Positions 1-7,859 of a DNA stretch of 64,000 nt are shown here, piece after piece; position 1 is the first letter of the stretch, and each line of letters begins with the position of its first letter. The position numbers were made by a program, and so were the translations under genes. This DNA comes from an uncultured Eisenbergiella sp. GTDB taxonomy: Bacteria; Bacillota; Clostridia; Lachnospirales; Lachnospiraceae. Under the pieces are notes generated by a model, which was given only the letters and a program-made list of their open reading frames with translations, ran no database searches and was not told the DNA's origin. The DNA is taken from the NCBI GenBank assembly GCA_910585455.1, contig CAJUEL010000014.1, positions 1-64,000 of the forward strand, in the 5' to 3' direction.

Positions 1-2
1 CT

Positions 3-173
3 GACCGGAATATCAGGGGTATTCGGGAAACTGCTCTGAAAAAGATACGGAAACTCTATGGCGGCATACTTACATACAGAAAAGAAAACCGTCTGCCGAT
101 GACGATTGACGAAAAATATTTCTTGGAAAACGGAGTGCGGAAGAAAAAGAACACCCGACAGCTTGACCGATAA
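3..173 (+). CDS. C-terminal end of a sigma-70-like/helix-turn-helix protein (5' part outside window)
   Basis: An open frame enters from the left edge and ends at a TAA at 171-173, giving 56 residues. It is basic and opens with a helix of the type NIRxxREtALKKIRKLY, which resembles the recognition-helix end of sigma-70 region 4 or related HTH proteins found in Clostridia conjugative elements; the tail is Lys/Arg-rich. It lies 42-75 bp before a DUF6076-like gene on the same strand, which fits mobile-element cargo. The family call is an inference from a short fragment; the reading frame itself is clear. Confidence 0.4.
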   Translation, partial: DRNIRGIRETALKKIRKLYGGILTYRKENRLPMTIDEKYFLENGVRKKKNTRQLDR

Positions 174-248
174 CGAGTAACTGTTTATAATGTAAGAAAT
201 ATTACATCAGATGATGTGACAGGATTGATGGATTGGAGCAGATTATTT

Positions 249-1163
249 ATGCAGAATTTATTTGAACATACCAGCGCACCGTGGATTCGGTACAGCAGTT
301 ATGAATATAAGACAGGCAGTGACAACAACCTCTACATAACGGTTTCCAAAGATGCCAGACCGGAAATGTACTATCCCATGCAGGAAGCGGAACAGCTCGT
401 CATTGATGCCATAAATGTCGGGCTTGCTGCCATGCACAAAGTACCGGAAGAAGAATTGAAAGAAGCTGTACTTGACTTTATCAAAAAATATGGTTTTCTC
501 GGCTTTATGACCGCCCTGCCGACAACAGCAGATTTCATTACTTATGAATCGGTGTATCTTCCCAAAAACCACTTTATAAAGGAAGAATCCCTCCCTACAG
601 ATGAGTATTTTTCTTATTTTTACCCTTTTGACAAGCCGGATTTCAGAAAGAACGGCGTAGAATCAGGCTGGTCTGTAACTGACCGTGAGGGTATTGCGAT
701 CACGATGGCTATGGGAAATGCGCCGCAGGCTGTGGCAATAGAATTGCAGAAGGAATATGCGGAAAGATATGACTGGCTTGTAAAGGAATTTACCGACTGG
801 GCGTTTACCTTTATGACAAGTTTCCTTTATTACATGGATTATGATACGATTGACGAACAGACACGCTGCCTGTACCGTCACGGCATTTCCGCTTTCGGCG
901 GCATATCCCCGACTTACCGGATCGCGCTTGAAAAGGATTCGCCCGTTATCGTATGGGATTTCCATTCACTGCTAATCATGGTGCAGATGTGCTTCTCATT
1001 CATGCTCACGGATAAGGACAGTGATATGCGCATGTGCAAACACTGTAAAAAAGCCTTTGTCGCAAGCAGGAAGGGGAATGAATTTTGCAGCCAGAAGTGC
1101 AAGAACCAGTTTAATGTCTACAAATCAAGGGAAAAGAAGAAAGGAAACAAAAGAGATGATTGA
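249..1163 (+). CDS. DUF6076-like protein with C-terminal zinc-ribbon (CxxC...CxxxC)
   Basis: About 304 residues when started at the ATG at 249, which has GGAG 10 nt upstream; the frame stays open to a GTG at 216 and an ATG at 228, so the start is uncertain. The N-terminal 250 residues are a mixed alpha/beta region without a motif I can name. The last 45 residues carry MRMCKHCKKAF followed by FCSQKCKNQFNVYKSRE, a two-CxxC zinc-binding motif like that of CGNR/MYM-type fingers. Proteins of this shape are widespread in integrative elements of Clostridia and are labelled DUF6076. The next gene overlaps its 3' end by 8 bp, so the two are co-translated. Function unknown; nucleic-acid binding by the finger is an inference. 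Confidence 0.6.
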   Translation: MQNLFEHTSAPWIRYSSYEYKTGSDNNLYITVSKDARPEMYYPMQEAEQLVIDAINVGLAAMHKVPEEELKEAVLDFIKKYGFLGFMTALPTTADFITYESVYLPKNHFIKEESLPTDEYFSYFYPFDKPDFRKNGVESGWSVTDREGIAITMAMGNAPQAVAIELQKEYAERYDWLVKEFTDWAFTFMTSFLYYMDYDTIDEQTRCLYRHGISAFGGISPTYRIALEKDSPVIVWDFHSLLIMVQMCFSFMLTDKDSDMRMCKHCKKAFVASRKGNEFCSQKCKNQFNVYKSREKKKGNKRDD

Positions 1164-1686
1164 AAACAGGAATGTAAATATCATAACCGATGCGGACGGT
1201 AAAAAGCTGGTCTTGATTAACGATATCCGTTTCAAGGCAAAAGTGCGGGATGACTGGACGGCTGTCGAAGAATACCTGAAAGCGTATATCGGGGATTTTT
1301 ACGAAATTGAGGAAACTTCTGAAAAAATATATATTTCGGCAGATTTTCCCGATGAATACGCAAGTTCAGAAAGCCGTATCGCCTTAAAAGGCGCTGCCGC
1401 AAAGGCTAAGGCAAATGCTTCACAGGCTGTTCCTGAACTTATAAGAATAGCCACCAATCCAAAACATGAGGCAAACCGGAAAGAAAAACACAAAACAGAT
1501 GCGGTATATGGATGGTATCGCTACAACATCAGATTTGCATTGCCCGTATATGATGACAAAACAGGGAAAATAGCAAGACATAATATTTATTCAGCAAGTA
1601 TGCTTGTCCGTCATGCGAATGATGGCAGGAAGTATCTGTATGATATCTTGGCAATAAAAAAAGAAACGAGCAGCCCGCTTGAGTGA
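1156..1686 (+). CDS. LPD3-like (large-polyvalent-protein-associated) domain protein of a mobile element
   Basis: 176 residues from the ATG at 1156, which overlaps the previous stop by 8 bp and has AAAGGA about 11 nt upstream. The C-terminal 70 residues (YGWYRYNIRFALPVYD, then YSASMLVRHANDGRKYLYDI and IKKETSSPL) resemble the LPD3/barnase-like domain that ends many MobA, LtrC and other large proteins of Firmicutes conjugative elements. Here it is a stand-alone protein. No catalytic residues can be assigned. A weak hairpin followed by TTTTTC lies about 35 bp downstream. The mobile-element association is secure from context; biochemical function is unknown. Confidence 0.5.
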   Translation: MIENRNVNIITDADGKKLVLINDIRFKAKVRDDWTAVEEYLKAYIGDFYEIEETSEKIYISADFPDEYASSESRIALKGAAAKAKANASQAVPELIRIATNPKHEANRKEKHKTDAVYGWYRYNIRFALPVYDDKTGKIARHNIYSASMLVRHANDGRKYLYDILAIKKETSSPLE

Positions 1687-1802
1687 AAACACTGTACGGT
1701 AAAAACCCATTTCTTATTGTCAATAATAAGCCATTTTTCAATTCCTGTCAATCCCCAATTTTGATTTTTTCAGAATATCGCCATTGGCATTTTTAATGCA
1801 AT

Positions 1803-1821
1803 GGGGGAACTTTGTTCCCCC
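1803..1821. repeat. 8-bp perfect hairpin (GGGGGAAC/GTTCCCCC)
   Basis: GGGGGAAC and GTTCCCCC are separated by TTT. The hairpin is stable but is not followed by a T tract, so it is not a clean intrinsic terminator. It lies just before the 28-bp inverted repeat at 1834-1913 in a 250-bp stretch without genes. Confidence 0.6.
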
Positions 1822-1833
1822 TTGACCGCTCCA

Positions 1834-1913
1834 TAGCATGAGGCACAGATGATGTCAAGACCGTCGCAGGCGAGGCGGAGCCGGTGTCTTGACATCATCT
1901 GTGCCTCATGCTA
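1834..1913. repeat. 28-bp perfect inverted repeat with GC-rich 24-nt loop (candidate element end or oriT-like site)
   Basis: Bases 1834-1861 (TAGCATGAGGCACAGATGAT...) are exactly complementary to 1886-1913. The loop is rich in GGCG/GGCGG. It lies between the last recognisable mobile-element gene on the plus strand and tnpV on the minus strand. A perfect 28-bp stem is too long for a normal terminator and has no T tract. Possible roles are a transfer origin, a recombination site or a bidirectional transcription block; the sequence alone does not decide. Confidence 0.65.
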
Positions 1914-1936
1914 CAAAACTTAAAACAAAGCCAGAA

Positions 1937-2290
1937 CTAAAGGGAATATATCAGATCGTGCAACACCACTTCCTCCGCCCTGCTCCTGATGCTGTTAATC
2001 TTCTGAAGCCAACACAGCCAGTCATCGGATTTTAACTGCTCCGTCACACCCTCTTTCTTTGCCATCTGCCCCACAAGCCTGTCCATCATCTCATTGCATT
2101 CTTCATCAATTTCCGCAAGATGCTTCCATAAGGTTTCTGACAAAATCATATGCGAATAAATGCCCCCGTGATTCTCCTTCAAAAACCGCTGCCTCATTCT
2201 TCCATATTTTCCGATATGGTATTCTGTTGTATCCGAAAGTTTGAGGTCGGGAATCAGATAGTCCCCTTCCCAATGATATGTAATTTCCAT
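1937..2290 (-). CDS. tnpV: TnpV family transposon-encoded protein
   Basis: 117 residues starting MEITYHWEGDYLIPDLKL. The ATG at 2290 follows AAGGCGG with a 6-nt gap; an in-frame TTG two codons earlier is less likely. The start, the central LWKHLAEIDEECNEMMDRLVGQM segment and the end (MNSIRSRAEEVV-like) match the TnpV family, a small helical protein carried by Tn4451-type and conjugative transposons of Clostridia; its role in transposition is not well established. The gene is at the edge of a truncated aldo/keto reductase, so it probably marks where a mobile element joined the chromosome. Confidence 0.85.
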   Translation of the reverse strand: MEITYHWEGDYLIPDLKLSDTTEYHIGKYGRMRQRFLKENHGGIYSHMILSETLWKHLAEIDEECNEMMDRLVGQMAKKEGVTEQLKSDDWLCWLQKINSIRSRAEEVVLHDLIYSL

Positions 2291-2412
2291 ATACAACCGC
2301 CTTTCTTTGTGCTAAACTGTTTACAGATACGAATAAAAGAATTATCACCTTCTCCCTTTACCACAACATCTGCAAGTATCCATTCACCACAAATGAGCCA
2401 GCCGCATATGTT

Positions 2413-2446
2413 GTATTTTAGCAGATGCGCATTTCCGCTAAAATAC
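2413..2446. repeat. 10-bp inverted repeat
   Basis: GTATTTTAGC (2413-2422) pairs exactly with GCTAAAATAC (2437-2446) across a 14-nt loop. It sits in the 180-bp gap between tnpV and the truncated reductase. It could be a terminator-like remnant or an element end; there is no T tract on either side. Confidence 0.45.
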
Positions 2447-2470
2447 TACGTTTGCCAGAAATGTTTACAT

Positions 2471-2644
2471 CTACACTTCACAACATATCACATCATTGGC
2501 ATACGCCTGGGCGGTGTCAATGGAGCGGTAACCAACATGGATAGCATCTGTCACACACTGCTCGCATTCCTCCGGGGTTACCTGATAAACCCCATATCCT
2601 AAAACCGGCATTTTTACGCCGTTGTTCAATGTCACATATTCCAT
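2471..2644 (-). pseudogene. N-terminal fragment of an aldo/keto reductase
   Basis: The frame starts at an ATG (2644) with AAGGAG upstream and encodes 57 residues: MEYVTLNNGVKMPVLGYGVY, then VGYRSIDTAQAYAN, after which the protein leaves the family and stops. This is strand 1 to the catalytic Asp/Tyr region of the 2,5-diketo-gluconate reductase branch (normally about 280 residues). It was the distal gene of the reductase operon; at least 220 residues are gone, replaced by DNA leading to tnpV. Only 13 bp separate it from the preceding reductase gene. Confidence 0.8.
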
Positions 2645-2657
2645 TCTGATTTTCTCC

Positions 2658-3503
2658 TTACATTCTTTTCGGGCTGATTCTTTCCACTACTTCAAGATCC
2701 CGGTTATTCAAAATCAGCGGGCGGTCATGATCCAGCAGCTGAATTTTCAGCATTTCCTCATCTGTCAGTTCAAAATCAAAGATATCTATATTTTCCTGCA
2801 TCCGTTCCTTGCGGACAGATTTTGACAGGGAAACAATATCCCTCTGCAACAGCCACCGTAAAATCACCTGTGCCACACTTTTCCCGTGGATATGGGCTAT
2901 TTCCACAAGAACTGCATTCTGAAAAATATTCTCCCTGCCCTCTGCAAAAGGCGCCCATGCCTCATGCGCCACCTGGTAATGCCGCAGCAGAGCATTTGCC
3001 TTATGCTGCTGGTCAAAAGGATGCGTCTCAATCTGATGAAGATGCGGTTTAATGTCTGCATTCAGAATCAGATCCAGCATCCGATCCGGCCACATATTAC
3101 AGACACCAATTGCCCGGATCATCCCTTCTTTATACATTTCCTGCATGGCTCTCCATGAACCGTAATAATCACCCATCGGCTCATGGATCAGATAAAGGTC
3201 AAGGTAATCCGTCTGAAGTTTTTCCAATGATGACTCAAGCGCTTTTCTGGTAGCATCGTATCCAACATCTTTCGTCCAGACCTTACTTGTGATAAATAAC
3301 TCGTTTCTGGATACACCGCAATCCTTCAGCGCCGTTCCGACGGCCTCCTCATTCCCGTAAACACATGCCGTATCAAACAAACGGTATCCCACACTGACCG
3401 CATCCCGGATACATCTCTCACAATCATCCCTGTCCGTGATCTGGTAAACCCCATAGCCTGCCATGGGAATCTCCACGCCATTACTTAATTTTTTTGTCTT
3501 CAT
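2658..3503 (-). CDS. Aldo/keto reductase, AKR5-like (diketo-gluconate reductase type)
   Basis: 281 residues, full family length. NAD(P)H-dependent carbonyl reductase with a TIM-barrel fold. The catalytic tetrad is visible: Asp44 and Tyr49 (FDTACVYGN), Lys74 (ITSKVW) and His107 (LIHEP). The usual EAWGPFAEGR and IPKS cofactor-loop motifs appear as EAWAPFAEGR and LSKSVRKERM; the Ser/Lys/Arg segment suggests NADPH. It follows the SDR gene by 11 bp in an operon of oxidoreductases. Substrate unknown; the branch acts on small aldehydes, ketones and diketones. Confidence 0.85.
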   Translation of the reverse strand: MKTKKLSNGVEIPMAGYGVYQITDRDDCERCIRDAVSVGYRLFDTACVYGNEEAVGTALKDCGVSRNELFITSKVWTKDVGYDATRKALESSLEKLQTDYLDLYLIHEPMGDYYGSWRAMQEMYKEGMIRAIGVCNMWPDRMLDLILNADIKPHLHQIETHPFDQQHKANALLRHYQVAHEAWAPFAEGRENIFQNAVLVEIAHIHGKSVAQVILRWLLQRDIVSLSKSVRKERMQENIDIFDFELTDEEMLKIQLLDHDRPLILNNRDLEVVERISPKRM

Positions 3504-3514
3504 CTGATACCTCC

Positions 3515-4345
3515 TTACTCCTGCGGCTTCAGCGACCCATAGTAATAGCTTGCTGTTGCGCCACCGTCGATTAGTATAGTAGAGCCAGTGATAAACGCTC
3601 CTGCCGGGCTCATTAACAGTTCCGCCACATTGGCGACCTCATCCGCCGTCCCGGGGCGTCCCGCCGGGCACTTTGCGAACATATTCTTGTAAAAATCACC
3701 ACGGGGACCATTAAATTCGTCAAGGGCAAGGGGAGTAACAATAATTCCGGGAGCAATGTCATTCAGCCTTGCACCACGCTCTCCCCATTTTACGGCCTCC
3801 GCCATGACACGCTTCTCGTTACAGCGTTTCGCCATCTGATAGGCATGAAGCGTGTCACGGATATTCCCCGGCTGCAGCATTTCCAGAGAGAGCAATTCCT
3901 CCGTAGGAGTCGTCGCCAGAAGCTCATCCTGCTCCGGGGTCAGTGCAGGCATTCTATGGCCGCTCTGGCTGGAGATCGTCACGCCGACACCGCCTTCTTT
4001 TATTACCTTGCCAACTTCCTCCAAAAGAACCGCCGTACCATAGAGATCCACTTTCAAAATAGCCTCTACAGGTGCCTGACTGGGAGAGACTCCGGCGGCA
4101 TTGATAAGCATGGAAATCTCGCCATATTTTAATGCTTCATCAATCAGATTCCGGATTGATTCACGGCTTGACAGATCCATCTCCACCGGTGTTACATCAA
4201 ACCCTGCTTCATTCATAATTTTTGCAATGGCCTCCGCGTTTTTCAGGCTCTTATCGCCCACAACAATCTTCTTACCAAAACCCATCCTTCTGGCAATCGC
4301 CATGCCAATCTGTCCAGCGCCTGTTAAGATCATTACATCTTTCAT
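3515..4345 (-). CDS. Short-chain dehydrogenase/reductase (SDR)
   Basis: 276 residues from the second in-frame ATG (4345), which lies 9 nt after GAGGAG; the ATG at 4351 is only 3 nt from it. Rossmann fold: TGAGQIGMAIA near residue 8 binds the nucleotide, NAAG near 82, catalytic Ser in TISSQSG near 128, and Tyr169/Lys173 in AYQMAKR. The C terminus has the usual GSTILIDGGA. A 30-residue insertion after the Ser (PALTPEQDELLATTPTEEL) is characteristic of a subgroup often found next to reductases in Firmicutes. It is co-transcribed with reductases on both sides. Substrate unknown. Confidence 0.85.
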   Translation of the reverse strand: MKDVMILTGAGQIGMAIARRMGFGKKIVVGDKSLKNAEAIAKIMNEAGFDVTPVEMDLSSRESIRNLIDEALKYGEISMLINAAGVSPSQAPVEAILKVDLYGTAVLLEEVGKVIKEGGVGVTISSQSGHRMPALTPEQDELLATTPTEELLSLEMLQPGNIRDTLHAYQMAKRCNEKRVMAEAVKWGERGARLNDIAPGIIVTPLALDEFNGPRGDFYKNMFAKCPAGRPGTADEVANVAELLMSPAGAFITGSTILIDGGATASYYYGSLKPQE

Positions 4346-4372
4346 ACCCATAATCTCCTCATTTCTTTTCTT

Positions 4373-5533
4373 TCACTTCTTTCGTGCCGGAAGATTGCCT
4401 CCGCCCTCAAATTTATCTTTTACCTGTTCCAGATATTCCCGGATGGGAAGATGCTGAGGACATGCCTGCTCACATTTTCCGCATTTTATACAGTCACTGG
4501 CTTTTCCATGGTTGTTCAATGCTGTATTGTTATAGTATACCTGTTGGCTGGAAAAACTTCCTGAAGTACACATGACACTATTATACAGAGCAAAATACTG
4601 TGGAACAGCAATGTTCTTCGGACAGCCGTGTGTACAGTATTCACAGGCGGTACAGGGTATAGCCGTCTTCTCGTTGATGATTTGTGTCACTTTCCGAATG
4701 ACTTCATATTCTCCTTCCTCCAGTGGCTTGAAATCCTGAAACATACTGGTATTGTCCATTACCTGCTCCATAGTATTCATACCGCTGAGTACACGGAATA
4801 CGCCTTCCTGACTGGCTGCAAACCGAAACGCCCAGCTGGCCACGGAAGCCTCTGGATGATATGCTTTCATCAGATGCTCTGCTTCTTCCGGTACATTTGC
4901 CAGTGTCCCTCCCTTGCAGGGTTCCATGACCGTCACCGGCTTCCCATAACGTCTGGCAATCTCAAGGCATCTTCTGGACTGGACATTGGGCTGCTCCCAG
5001 TCTATGTAGTTAATCTGTAGCTGAAGAAAATCCAGCCGATCGCCATATGTTTCAAGTATCTCTTCCAGAAGCTCCGGCGTATCATGAAAGGACATTCCGA
5101 CCACACGGATCTTCCCTTCCTCTTTTTTCTTTTTCACGAAATCGAAAACATGACACCTGCAACATTTTTCATATACGTTATGTCCCATGTTATGGAGCAG
5201 GTAGAAATCGAAGAAATCCACGCCGCAGTTTTCCAACTGCTCCGTAAAAATCTTTTCCAGATCTTCTTCATCCTTAAAATCCCGCAGCGGCATCTTCGTA
5301 GCAAGCTGAAACCGCTCTCTTGGGTACCGCTCCACCAGCGCTTTCCTGACCGCCTTTTCTGCCTCATAACCATGATAAGTATAGGCTGTATCAAAGTAGG
5401 TAAACCCCTGCTCCAGAAAGCAGTCGAACATATTTTCGATCTTTTCATAATCAAAAGAAGTCTGATCCGATGCATCAAGAACCGGCATCCTCATACAACC
5501 AAATCCAAATTTCTGTTCTTTCATCAAGTCCAT
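4373..5533 (-). CDS. Aldo/keto reductase with C-terminal 4Fe-4S ferredoxin domain
   Basis: 386 residues from the ATG at 5533, placed 6 nt after AAAGGGG; an upstream frame to 5593 looks like noncoding read-through. Residues 1-270 form the AKR barrel (FGFGCMRMP, FDTAYTYHGYEAE, ATKMP, LLHNMG, MEPCKGG). The C-terminal 100 residues hold CTACEYCTHGCP and CIKCGKCEQACP, two cluster-binding motifs typical of the ferredoxin-AKR fusions of anaerobes. Such proteins may take electrons from reduced clusters as well as NAD(P)H. It is 110 bp from the preceding paralog and 27 bp from the SDR gene, in the same operon. Confidence 0.85.
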   Translation of the reverse strand: MDLMKEQKFGFGCMRMPVLDASDQTSFDYEKIENMFDCFLEQGFTYFDTAYTYHGYEAEKAVRKALVERYPRERFQLATKMPLRDFKDEEDLEKIFTEQLENCGVDFFDFYLLHNMGHNVYEKCCRCHVFDFVKKKKEEGKIRVVGMSFHDTPELLEEILETYGDRLDFLQLQINYIDWEQPNVQSRRCLEIARRYGKPVTVMEPCKGGTLANVPEEAEHLMKAYHPEASVASWAFRFAASQEGVFRVLSGMNTMEQVMDNTSMFQDFKPLEEGEYEVIRKVTQIINEKTAIPCTACEYCTHGCPKNIAVPQYFALYNSVMCTSGSFSSQQVYYNNTALNNHGKASDCIKCGKCEQACPQHLPIREYLEQVKDKFEGGGNLPARKK

Positions 5534-5642
5534 ATTTTGCCCCTTTCCGTCTTTCATACCGGTGAAACTTTCTTTGCCAAATCCAAGGCCCATTCAGTAC
5601 TACCTTACCGATTTCTGCGCCTGTTCTTTCAGCCCGTGACTA

Positions 5643-6722
5643 TCAGGATTCAAAATTCCCTGCACATTCTTTCAGCCGGCTGATGACATCAATCTGCTGC
5701 GGGCAGGCACGTTCACACTGTCCGCAGGCAATGCAGTCGGATGCTCTGCCCCCGTCCGCAACAGCCTGGGAATAATCTCTCCTGCCTTCTTCCAGCTGTC
5801 CCCAGACTAACTGTTTATTCCTGGCGGCAAAAATTTCGGGGATCGCTATTTTCTTCGGGCAGCCCGCCGTACAGTAATGACAGGCCGTACAGGGGATTGA
5901 CCTGATACCGTTCATGGCCTCCTGTGCTTTCCTGACTGCCGCCTGCTCCCCTGCATCCAATGGCTTAAACTCCTTCATGTAAGAAAGGTTATCCTGCATC
6001 TGCGGAATATTGGACATACCGGAAAGAACGGTAATGATTCCCTCCAGTGATGCCGCATAACGGATCGCCCATGACGCATAAGACGCATCCTTATCTGCTC
6101 CCTTAAGGATTTCCTGTACTGCTGTGGGTGGGTTAGCAAGGGCTCCGCCTTTGACCGGCTCCATCACGATAATGGACTTCCCATGTTTCCTTGCCACCTC
6201 ATAATTCTCCCGTGCGGTCACGTCCGGATTTTCCCAATCTGCATAATTAAGCTGTAACTGGACAAACTCGGCATCCGGATGGGCAGTCAGGATTTCATCC
6301 AGAATATCCGGTGTTGCATGAAAAGAAAATCCCCAGTGCTTAATAAGCCCCTTTGCCTTCTGTTCCTTTACGAAATCCCATAAATGATATTTATCATAGG
6401 TCTTATAATTTCCCGCCTGCAAAGCGTGCAGCAGGTAATAATCAAAGTATCCGGCCCCGGTGCGTTCCAGGCTGGTATAGAACTGCTGCTTTGCCGTCTT
6501 TTCATTATGTGCCCCCATCCATGCGCACAGCTTGGTCGCCAGCGTAAAACTCTCACGGGGATACCGGTCCACAAGCGCCTCTTTCGCCGCCCGCTCGGAG
6601 TCGCCGCTGTCATAGACATAAGCCGTATCAAAGTAAGTCAGCCCAGCTTCCATAAACAGATCAACCATCTGTTTCACCTGCTCCATATCCATTCTACCGG
6701 AAGGCAGCTTTGGCAGACGCAT
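5643..6722 (-). CDS. Aldo/keto reductase with C-terminal 4Fe-4S domain, missing its native start
   Basis: 359 residues from the first available ATG (6722). The homologous protein begins earlier: the same frame upstream reads FFGESTPKLGFG up to a TAA at 6777-6779 with no ATG, GTG or TTG, so the native start codon and first beta strand (LGFG) are not translated from a normal start. The rest is intact: FDTAYVYDSGDSERA, ATKLCAW, LLHALQ, MEPVKGG, then CTACHYCTAGCP and CIACGQCERACP. It is a close paralog of the next gene downstream. It is probably impaired unless a frameshift joins it to the upstream gene through the T6 run at 6756-6761. Confidence 0.7.
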   Translation of the reverse strand: MRLPKLPSGRMDMEQVKQMVDLFMEAGLTYFDTAYVYDSGDSERAAKEALVDRYPRESFTLATKLCAWMGAHNEKTAKQQFYTSLERTGAGYFDYYLLHALQAGNYKTYDKYHLWDFVKEQKAKGLIKHWGFSFHATPDILDEILTAHPDAEFVQLQLNYADWENPDVTARENYEVARKHGKSIIVMEPVKGGALANPPTAVQEILKGADKDASYASWAIRYAASLEGIITVLSGMSNIPQMQDNLSYMKEFKPLDAGEQAAVRKAQEAMNGIRSIPCTACHYCTAGCPKKIAIPEIFAARNKQLVWGQLEEGRRDYSQAVADGGRASDCIACGQCERACPQQIDVISRLKECAGNFES

Positions 6723-7782
6723 CAGGCCGAATCCCAGTTTCGGGGTGCTTTCTCCAAAAAATGCAGTCTCCGGCTTTTACGGTGAGTTTCCCATAATGGC
6801 TTGCAGCCATGGCATCCCCCGCCAGAGCCAGGTCATAATATTTGTTTACCAGCCCTACATCAATCCCCACAGGGCAAGGCAGGCAGTGATTACAGTAAAC
6901 ACAATTACCCAGAGCTGCTGCAGGGGTAAACTTTCCTATTATGGAATAATCCTTTTCCTCTGCAGGCGCTTCTGAAAAACCAATCAGCCTGTTCAGATCC
7001 TCCATACCACGGACACCGGGAACCACCGACAACACACCGGGACGGTCCAATGCATACTGAAGGCACTGATACCGTGTCATTCCCGTATGGAACGGTGAGG
7101 TCCTTTCATCCAGCAGCTTGCCGCCATGGAAGGGCTTCATAACAGAAATACCCACACCCTCCATTTCACAGCGCCGGAACAGCTTTGCCCTCTCCAAGAC
7201 AGAGCCAATTCCCAGCTCATCCCCCTGCTCCAGGTCATAGGCCGGATTTATGGAAAACATCATCATATCCATAAGACCGGTATTCAGGACACGCTCCGCA
7301 ACGGAAGGCGTATGGGAAGAAAACCCAATGTGACGCACCTTTCCCTGATCTTTCATTTCCTTTATATAATCCAGGATACCTTCCTGCACGAGACTGTCAA
7401 AATCCCTGTCCTCATCCACACAATGCAGGAAACCGAAATCTGCATAATCTGTCCCTAACGCTTCTAATTCCCATGCAACTGTTTCCTGTATCTCCTTCAG
7501 ATTCCTTGACCATCCATATTCGCCTTTGTCATTATAAACTGCGCCGAAATGGAGCTGAAAAAACACTTTCTCCCTTCGCCCGGCGATTGCACGCCCAAAG
7601 GGTTCATAGACACTTTTCCCTCCTGCACACAGGTCAAAGAAATTAATGCCATGTGCGATAGCTCTGCGGATAACCCGCTCAATCTCTGCGGGAGAGCTTT
7701 TCTGGATTCCACCCATTCCAAGCCCGAGAACACTGAATTGCTCATTTTTGTTACCGTGGGGAAGTTTTCTGTATTCCATCAT
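6694..7782 (-). CDS. Aldo/keto reductase, C terminus replaced at a deletion junction
   Basis: 362 residues from the ATG at 7782 (GAGG 10 nt upstream). It has the AKR barrel (LGLGMGG, FFDLCAG, GFLHCVD, MKPFHGG) and the first cluster motif CVYCNHCLPCP. After HYGKLTVKAGDCI the family continues with a second CGHCxxxCP cluster; here it reads FWRKHPETG and stops after 20 unrelated residues. Those residues are the out-of-frame coding of the next gene's N terminus (FFGESTPKLGFG). So a deletion removed the end of this gene and the start of the next one. It retains only one cluster motif and is likely defective. Confidence 0.75.
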   Translation of the reverse strand: MMEYRKLPHGNKNEQFSVLGLGMGGIQKSSPAEIERVIRRAIAHGINFFDLCAGGKSVYEPFGRAIAGRREKVFFQLHFGAVYNDKGEYGWSRNLKEIQETVAWELEALGTDYADFGFLHCVDEDRDFDSLVQEGILDYIKEMKDQGKVRHIGFSSHTPSVAERVLNTGLMDMMMFSINPAYDLEQGDELGIGSVLERAKLFRRCEMEGVGISVMKPFHGGKLLDERTSPFHTGMTRYQCLQYALDRPGVLSVVPGVRGMEDLNRLIGFSEAPAEEKDYSIIGKFTPAAALGNCVYCNHCLPCPVGIDVGLVNKYYDLALAGDAMAASHYGKLTVKAGDCIFWRKHPETGIRPDASAKAAFR

Positions 7783-7859
7783 TTTATTCCATCCTCTACA
7801 TTTTCTGCTGCGTTCATCATGATTAACGTTTTTCAGCCACCCAGCCAAAATCGCCTGTC

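Noticed and set aside
1834..1913. 28-bp inverted repeat as a normal intrinsic terminator
   Set aside because: The stem is too long, the loop is 24 nt and GC-rich, and no T tract follows on either strand.
5533..5593. Extended N terminus (20 residues) of the ferredoxin-type reductase at 4373
   Set aside because: The upstream ATG has no ribosome site; the ATG at 5533 has AAAGGGG at the right distance and matches the family start.
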